A stretch of DNA of 64,000 bases, taken from NCBI GenBank assembly GCA_937901125.1, contig CALCGT010000016.1, positions 1 through 64,000 of the forward strand, in the 5' to 3' direction. The notes under the pieces are model-generated. The model made no database searches, had not been told where the DNA came from, and saw only the letters and a program-made list of their open reading frames with translations. Source of the DNA: an uncultured Clostridia bacterium (GTDB lineage Bacteria; Bacillota; Clostridia; Lachnospirales; Anaerotignaceae). Positions 59,289 through 64,000 of the stretch are shown in pieces (within the stretch, counting starts at the first letter, position 1; each line of letters begins with the position of its first letter). The position numbers and the translations under genes were made by a program.

Positions 59289-60905
59289 TTATCTTCTTTG
59301 ATTCTTTTCTTTTTTTGCAATCTCGATGTGTACCTTTTTATTTTTGATTTTTGCATTTTTCATGCCGTATAGCACATCCCGCACAAATTCGCTGGGAACA
59401 TCCACAAAGGTATATTCATCGTAAATGGCGATCTCGCCCAATGTTTTACCGGGCACGCCTGCTTCATTGGCAATGGCACCGACGATATCTTTTGCGCGGA
59501 TTTTATTTTTCTTGCCGGCATTGATGAACAGGCGCACCATTTTTTCGCTCTCGCCGCCGTAAAGCTCTGTGCCACCCAGATTGATATCATCGATAGCGTC
59601 GATATCATCGGCATTGATATCGGCCAAATGGTTTTTCAGCAGAGCGGCAGCGATATCGATGCTGGTGTAATCTTCTTCCATCAGGCGGTCTACCAAGTGG
59701 ATATATTTTGTCAGGTGACCTTCATCAATGATGCCTTTGATCTTTTCCAGGAAGATATTTGTTTTCATTTCTTCCACATCGCTGAGGGTGGGCAGCTTCT
59801 GCTGCACGATCTTTGTTTTGGTATAGCGCATGATATCCCGCAGCTTATAGATCTCCTTGCCCACGCAGAAAGTAAAGGCTTTGCCTGCCTTGCCCGCACG
59901 GCCGGTACGGCCGATACGGTGCACATAGTATTCTTCATCCTGAGGCACATCATAGTTGAATACCACATCGATATCGTCTACGTCGATACCTCTGGCAGCA
60001 ACGTCTGTGGCAACCAGAATTTCGATGGTGCCGTTGCGGAATTTCTGCATGACTTTGTCACGCTGGGGCTGCTTTAGGTCGCCGTGGAGACCTTCTGCAA
60101 AGTAGCCGCGGCCCTGCAGCATTTCCACCAAATCATCTACCCGTTTCTTGGTGTTGCAGAAAACCATTGCCAGGTTTGGGTCGTAAACGTCGATGATTCG
60201 AGTCAGGGCATCCAGCTTTGTTTTTTCTTTTACATCGAAGTAATACTGTTCGATGCTGGGTACAGTCAGTTCCTTGCGGACGATTTTGATGAATTCGGGG
60301 TCTCTCTGGAAACGTTTGGTGATATCCAGAATTTCAGGAGACAAAGTTGCGGAGAAAAGCAGTGTCTGATGTTCTTCGGGGATTTTCGCCAGAATGGCTT
60401 CGATATCCTCACGGAAGCCCATATCCAGCATTTCATCTGCTTCGTCCAGAATCATCATCTGTACGGTTTCCGCTTTGATGGTGCGGCGGCGCATATGATC
60501 CATCACACGACCGGGAGTACCAATGACTACCTGTGCGCCTTTTTTCAGGGCTGCAATCTGTCTGTCGATGGGCTGACCACCATAAATAGGCAGGACACGG
60601 ATATTATCCTTATATTTCAGCAGTTTGCGGAATTCTTCGCTGACCTGGATTGCCAGTTCACGGGTGGGGCAGAGGATTAGTGCCTGCAGGCGTCTGTCCT
60701 CAGGGTCAATACGTTCCAGACAGGGGATGCCGAAAGCGGCAGTTTTCCCTGTGCCTGTCTGAGACTGACCGATGATATCTTTGCCTTCCAGAATGATGGG
60801 AATGGCCTGAGACTGGATGGGTGTGGCTTCTTCGAAGCCCATATCCAGCACCGCATGGCAGATTTCGTTGGAAATGTTCATTTCTTCAAATTTTAAATGT
60901 TCCAT
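59289..60905 (-). CDS. DEAD-box RNA helicase (DeaD/CshA type)
   Basis: 538 aa. Q motif GFEEATPIQSQAIP, I AQTGTGKT-like SQTGTGKTAAF, PTRELAIQ, GTPGRVMDHM, DEAD box ILDEADEMLDMGF, SATLS, and the helicase half with VFCNTKKRVDDL, VATDVAARGIDV and HRIGRTGRAGKAG. A C-terminal DbpA-like RNA-binding domain (about 455-530; KNKIRAKDIVGAI, GEIAIYDEYTFVDVP) and a basic tail follow. Works in ribosome assembly, RNA decay and cold adaptation. Start ATG 60905 after AGAAAGGAAG; the leader is long (see 60906-61120). Confidence 0.95.
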   Translation of the reverse strand: MEHLKFEEMNISNEICHAVLDMGFEEATPIQSQAIPIILEGKDIIGQSQTGTGKTAAFGIPCLERIDPEDRRLQALILCPTRELAIQVSEEFRKLLKYKDNIRVLPIYGGQPIDRQIAALKKGAQVVIGTPGRVMDHMRRRTIKAETVQMMILDEADEMLDMGFREDIEAILAKIPEEHQTLLFSATLSPEILDITKRFQRDPEFIKIVRKELTVPSIEQYYFDVKEKTKLDALTRIIDVYDPNLAMVFCNTKKRVDDLVEMLQGRGYFAEGLHGDLKQPQRDKVMQKFRNGTIEILVATDVAARGIDVDDIDVVFNYDVPQDEEYYVHRIGRTGRAGKAGKAFTFCVGKEIYKLRDIMRYTKTKIVQQKLPTLSDVEEMKTNIFLEKIKGIIDEGHLTKYIHLVDRLMEEDYTSIDIAAALLKNHLADINADDIDAIDDINLGGTELYGGESEKMVRLFINAGKKNKIRAKDIVGAIANEAGVPGKTLGEIAIYDEYTFVDVPSEFVRDVLYGMKNAKIKNKKVHIEIAKKEKNQRR

Positions 60906-61120
60906 AGTTTCTTCCTTTCTTTGCTCTTGTATTGGTGGCAAAGCCGAAGAAAACAACGAAAAACAAGACCCCTTTGCCTTGCGGCAACGCAATATCACAG
61001 TGTCGGTCAAACCGGCAATTTTCTTCGACTTCTATCATAATGCGGCGCTTTCGCTAGGTATGATTTCCTTTTTTCTGAAATATACCTATTGTACTTAAGA
61101 AAATCTTAGGATTTTCGAAA
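60906..61120 (-). promoter_or_regulatory. Long structured 5' leader of the DEAD-box gene
   Basis: On the minus strand about 180 bases before the start codon carry short hairpins (CGGT-TTG-ACCG; TTGCC-GCA-AGGCAA). At 61099-61116 there is a palindrome GAAAATC-TTAG-GATTTTC next to a possible -10 (TACAAT). Long leaders are typical of cold-controlled helicase genes. No known riboswitch was recognised. Confidence 0.4.
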
Positions 61121-61189
61121 CATCCTTTTTAAAGCGCATGTTTCCGGCAAAAAGCCTCAGTTATTTATATTAACAGGAAAAAATAAGAA

Positions 61190-61218
61190 TTGCAAGAAAT
61201 AATTATATCGGTTATAAT
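61190..61218 (+). promoter_or_regulatory. Sigma-A promoter of uppP
   Basis: TTGCAA (61190-61195), 17 bases, TATAAT (61213-61218). Confidence 0.8.
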
Positions 61219-61278
61219 CATTATTTAGTTATAGAGAAAATTTTACATAGAAAACAAGAAAAACGGAGGTTTTTTTAT

Positions 61279-62076
61279 ATGGAATTTATTCAGGCAATTG
61301 TTTTAGGGCTGATCCAGGGTTTGACAGAGTTTCTGCCCGTCAGCAGCTCTGGTCATTTGGTGCTTTTCCAAAATTTATTCGGCATTGAAGAAGCTACACA
61401 GGCTTTTTCCATTATCCTGCATGTGGCAACGCTGATTGCGGTATTCGTTTATTATTGGCAGGATATTTGGGCACTGATTCGCAGACCTTTTCAGAGAACA
61501 ACAGTACTCCTGATTGCGGGTACCATCCCTACAGTCATCATTGCTCTGCTGTTCAATGATACATTTGATGCTATTTTTGGCAAAGGAAAATTCATCGGCT
61601 TCAACTTCCTGTTCACAGGCTTGATCCTGCTGTATGCAGACAGCCGACATGCAGGCAGAAAGAAGATCAGAAATATGTCTGTTTTTGATGCGCTGGTGAT
61701 CGGCACTATGCAGGGGGTAGCAATCCTGCCTGCGGTTTCCCGTTCCGGTATGACCATCAGTACTTGCCTGGCGAGAGGTATGGATAGAGATAATGCGGCG
61801 AGATTTTCCTTCCTACTGTCCATTCCTGCTATCTTGGGGGGCATGGTTCTGACCATCAAAGATGTGGTCACAGGTGAGGTCGTATTGGCAGATGCTATGG
61901 GCATAGCACCTATGATCTGCGGCTTCATCGTAGCAGCAGTTTCCGGCTATCTGGCAATCCGCTTTATGGTAGACGTGATCAAAAAAGGTAAATTGAAATG
62001 GTTCTCTGTGTATGTATTCATTCTGGGGGGAGTTTTAATCTTGGATCAGTTTGTATTACATATGATCGTGAAATAA
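61279..62076 (+). CDS. uppP: Undecaprenyl-diphosphatase (BacA/UppP)
   Basis: 265-aa membrane phosphatase recycling the lipid carrier of cell-wall synthesis; its overproduction gives bacitracin resistance. Signatures: GLIQGLTEFLPVSSSGHLVL with the catalytic Glu/Ser region, and LPAVSRSGMTIS. About eight membrane segments. ACGGAGG upstream. Single-gene unit with promoter and terminator. Confidence 0.97.
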   Translation: MEFIQAIVLGLIQGLTEFLPVSSSGHLVLFQNLFGIEEATQAFSIILHVATLIAVFVYYWQDIWALIRRPFQRTTVLLIAGTIPTVIIALLFNDTFDAIFGKGKFIGFNFLFTGLILLYADSRHAGRKKIRNMSVFDALVIGTMQGVAILPAVSRSGMTISTCLARGMDRDNAARFSFLLSIPAILGGMVLTIKDVVTGEVVLADAMGIAPMICGFIVAAVSGYLAIRFMVDVIKKGKLKWFSVYVFILGGVLILDQFVLHMIVK

Positions 62077-62084
62077 GAGATCCG

Positions 62085-62112
62085 GGCACGCGGAAGAGCG
62101 TGCCTTTTTTTT
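62085..62112 (+). terminator. Terminator of uppP
   Basis: GGCACGC / GCGTGCC, six-base loop, eight T. Confidence 0.9.
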
Positions 62113-62208
62113 GCATGACATTGGTGAAAGGCTAGAAAAAGTTTTTTAGAGCCTTCCGATGATTGTATGATATAATGGTATTATAAAAGAACGAAAGGGG
62201 GTCATGAT

Positions 62209-62892
62209 ATGGAACAGATCGTATTTTATTTTGGGGATAATTTGGAATATTTACTGCGGATGATCGTTGCCAGCATTTGCGGCGGCATCATTGGGTTTGA
62301 ACGCAGCCGTAGAAGAAAGGAAGCTGGTCTGCGTACCCATATCATCGTTGCGTTGGGGTCTGCCCTTTTGATGATCGTTTCCAAGTATGGATTTATGGAT
62401 ATCGGGGATATACCGGGGATGCGTGTGGATGCAGCCCGTATTGCCGCTAACGTTATTACGGGTATTTCTTTCCTGGGTGCAGGGATGATCTTCGTGCGGG
62501 ATGTTTCCATCAAAGGGCTGACAACGGCAGCAGGTATCTGGTCTATGGCAGGCATTGGTCTTGCTATCGGTGCCGGGATGTATTTTGTCGGCATTTTTGC
62601 TACACTGCTGATCCTTTTGATACAGATTTTTACCCATGGGCATTTAAAAAAACTAGATGGGCCTATTTATGAAAGCTTTTCCATCACATATAAAAATGTT
62701 CCCAATGGATTGGAACAGCTGAAACAACAGCTGAAAGACCGCAATATCCTGATCCATCATATCCGGATGGAGAAAAAGGAAGATGGTACTGTAAAGGTGA
62801 CACTGGATGTCAGCAGGGAACACGCTATCACTTGTACGGATCTGGCAGATATTTTTGTCAATGATGAAAGAGTCAAAGGATTCCGATTATAA
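62209..62892 (+). CDS. MgtC/SapB family membrane protein
   Basis: 227 aa. MgtC core (about 10-140) with GGIIGFERSRRRKEAGLRTH, RIAANVITGISFLGAGMIF, GLTTAAGIWSMAGIGLAIG and five membrane segments, then a cytosolic ACT-like C-terminal domain (about 150-227). Family roles range from magnesium-limitation survival to inhibition of ATP synthase in pathogens; here the role is unknown. A TATAAT lies upstream, but its -35 is weak. Confidence 0.9.
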   Translation: MEQIVFYFGDNLEYLLRMIVASICGGIIGFERSRRRKEAGLRTHIIVALGSALLMIVSKYGFMDIGDIPGMRVDAARIAANVITGISFLGAGMIFVRDVSIKGLTTAAGIWSMAGIGLAIGAGMYFVGIFATLLILLIQIFTHGHLKKLDGPIYESFSITYKNVPNGLEQLKQQLKDRNILIHHIRMEKKEDGTVKVTLDVSREHAITCTDLADIFVNDERVKGFRL

Positions 62893-62900
62893 ATATATCA

Positions 62901-62940
62901 AAGACGTATTTCTTTTGAAAAAGAGATGCGTCTTTTTTTA
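62901..62940 (+). terminator. Terminator of the MgtC-like gene
   Basis: AAGACGTATTTCTTTT pairs with AAGAGATGCGTCTT (wobbles), followed by seven T. Confidence 0.8.
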
Positions 62941-62963
62941 TAAAATCTGCGTTTTTTTGCTCT

Positions 62964-62992
62964 GTATGTTTTCGGGAAAGACTGCCATACTA
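62964..62992 (+). promoter_or_regulatory. Sigma-G/F-type promoter of the spoVA operon
   Basis: GTATG (62964-62968), 17 bases, CATACTA (62986-62992): a full match to the forespore consensus GYATR / CATNNTA. The same CATACTA -10 and 17-base spacing occur before the SASP gene. Confidence 0.85.
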
Positions 62993-63021
62993 ACCAAAAG
63001 AATTTGGAAAGGTGGGGCGAA

Positions 63022-63636
63022 ATGGATATTTATATCAAGCCTGTGGAAAAAGCCCAGATCGTGCAGAAAAGAGAGGTGCTTTTGCGGGATATTGCAGAGG
63101 TGTTCATCGGCGGGCAGACGGCGGGGGAAGCAGAAAAGCTGGTGGTTTTCCGTATACCGGAGACAGAAAAAAAGACCTATCTTCTTTCGGTGGTAGATGT
63201 CATCAAGGTGTTGAATCAGAAATGGCCCGATGCAACGATCTCCAACGTAGGGGAAATGGATATCCTGATTGAATATTTGCCTATGGCTGCAAAAAAGAAA
63301 CCCCTTTGGCTGGCGGCAAAAGTTTTTTTTGTTTCGTTGGTTTTATTTGTAGGGGCTTCTACCACCATCATGTGCTTCCATTCGGATACACAGGTGCCGT
63401 TGGTCTTTGAAAATATGTACTACATGTTTTTCGGGGAAAATAAGGAGATCCCCAAGCTGCTTTCTATTCCCTACAGCATCGGTCTGGGGCTGGGAATCAT
63501 CGTATTCTTCAATCATTTCACCAAAATTTCTTTGACACAGGACCCCACGCCTATCGAAATCGAAATGACGACCTACGAAAAGGAAACCAACGCCAGTGTC
63601 ATCGATTATCTGAACCGGCGTAAGGGGAGGGCGTGA
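63022..63636 (+). CDS. spoVAA: Stage V sporulation protein AA
   Basis: 204 aa. N-terminal soluble part (about 1-95: MDIYIKPVEKAQIVQKREVL, LRDIAEVF, VVDVIKVLNQKWPDATISNV), then two membrane helices (about 100-120 and 155-175) and a short tail. First gene of the spoVA operon, which builds the channel moving dipicolinic acid into the forespore and out on germination. ATG 63022 follows AAAGGTGGGG. One base separates it from spoVAB. Confidence 0.85.
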   Translation: MDIYIKPVEKAQIVQKREVLLRDIAEVFIGGQTAGEAEKLVVFRIPETEKKTYLLSVVDVIKVLNQKWPDATISNVGEMDILIEYLPMAAKKKPLWLAAKVFFVSLVLFVGASTTIMCFHSDTQVPLVFENMYYMFFGENKEIPKLLSIPYSIGLGLGIIVFFNHFTKISLTQDPTPIEIEMTTYEKETNASVIDYLNRRKGRA

Positions 63637-63637
63637 T

Positions 63638-64000
63638 ATGGCAAAATCACTTTTTCTGATTTTCTACGGACTTTCTTCGGGGTACTTGGTGGCGGCGGGT
63701 ACATTCGCTTTCATTGCAGCCATTGGTATTGTGCCCCGTATGGCGAAACGAACCAGGACCCAGCAGTATGTTCGTATTTATGAAGATGCCATCGTTTTGG
63801 GCGGTATCTTTGGCACAACAGCTATGTTTATGGAGTATCGGTTTCCGGAGATCCCTTTTCTGTTGGGGGTCTATGGGTTTTGCGCCGGTATTTTTGTAGG
63901 TGTGCTGGCAATGGCATTGACAGAGGTGCTGAACGTGGTGCCCATCATGCTGCGGCGGACAAAGCTGACGAAGGGGCTGAAATGGCTGGTGCTGGCCTTT
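63638..64000 (+). CDS. spoVAB: Stage V sporulation protein AB (cut by window edge)
   Basis: I translated from ATG 63638 (after AGGGGAGGG) to the window end: 121 codons, no stop. Hydrophobic protein with helices near 5-30, 50-70 and 72-95; SSGYLVAAGTFAFIAAIGIV, PRMAKRTRTQQYVRIYEDAI, then VLGGIFGTTAMF and AMALTEVLNVVPIMLRR. These match SpoVAB. Expected length is about 140 aa, so only the last residues are missing. Further spoVA genes should follow outside the window. Confidence 0.85.
   Translation, partial: MAKSLFLIFYGLSSGYLVAAGTFAFIAAIGIVPRMAKRTRTQQYVRIYEDAIVLGGIFGTTAMFMEYRFPEIPFLLGVYGFCAGIFVGVLAMALTEVLNVVPIMLRRTKLTKGLKWLVLAF

Noticed and set aside
1..64000. CRISPR array or cas genes
   Set aside because: No regularly spaced repeats and no Cas-like proteins were found on reading through; the direct repeats present occur only as pairs.

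Overview
The window reads as chromosome of an anaerobic, endospore-forming member of the Clostridia (Firmicutes), most like Lachnospirales. Evidence: an alpha/beta small acid-soluble spore protein (SASP), spoVAA/spoVAB, AGGAGG-type ribosome sites, textbook sigma-A promoters with 17-base spacers, sporulation (sigma-G type) promoters, the HisZ + short HisG pair, and the PyrK/PyrD 1B dihydroorotate dehydrogenase. An Anaerotignum-like or Lachnospiraceae origin is only a guess.

Layout. 1-11.3 kb is AT-rich and accessory: the start of a PAS sensor protein, a lone tyrosine integrase, a degenerate gene, a seven-gene reverse operon (HTH-only LysR-type protein, PIG-L-like protein without metal ligands, peptide/nickel-class ABC transporter), then small genes (frameshifted GyrI-like protein, DUF3781, TfoX-N). 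11.3-18 kb holds SASP, pepD, an AI-2E-family exporter, rseC-like and C_GCAxxG genes, a propeller/coiled-coil protein and a DUF2089 regulator with two small membrane proteins. 18-36.5 kb is a divergent nucleotide locus: pyrC-carB-pyrK-pyrD-pyrF-pyrE-pyrB-pyrI on the minus strand, and purE-purM-purN-purO-(AICAR transformylase)-purD-purL on the plus strand behind a ZTP-type riboswitch. carA, purF, purC and purB are not in the window. 36.5-43.5 kb: threonine aldolase, SdpI-like protein, prfC, RidA, two tRNA-Pro(AGG) genes plus a 3' tRNA remnant around a secreted YHYH protein, and an ECF sigma/anti-sigma pair. 43.6-52.5 kb is a near-complete histidine operon (hisZ-G-[GNAT]-D-C-B-H-A-F-IE-PHP phosphatase) behind one sigma-A promoter that overlaps a 30-base palindrome. 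52.6-64 kb: Rrf2 regulator and YbaK, a dlt-like D-alanylation operon with an added GNAT gene, a DEAD-box helicase, uppP, mgtC-like, and the beginning of the spoVA operon running off the right edge.

How it works together: pyr and pur genes make UMP and IMP de novo from divergent, similar promoters. The purine side should read through its leader terminator when ZMP/ZTP accumulates (folate shortage), while IMP closure uses a split PurO + stand-alone transformylase pair instead of PurH. AICAR from histidine synthesis also feeds the same step. The dlt-like genes and uppP act on the cell envelope; SASP and spoVA serve the spore.

The most interesting items are the ZTP riboswitch with a covarying stem, the DUF2089 operon with promoter-embedded repeats one 21-base period apart, the dlt operon with inserted acetyltransferase and a terminated leader transcript, the A34 tRNA-Pro pair with an att-like remnant, and the metal-less PIG-L protein in the ABC operon.
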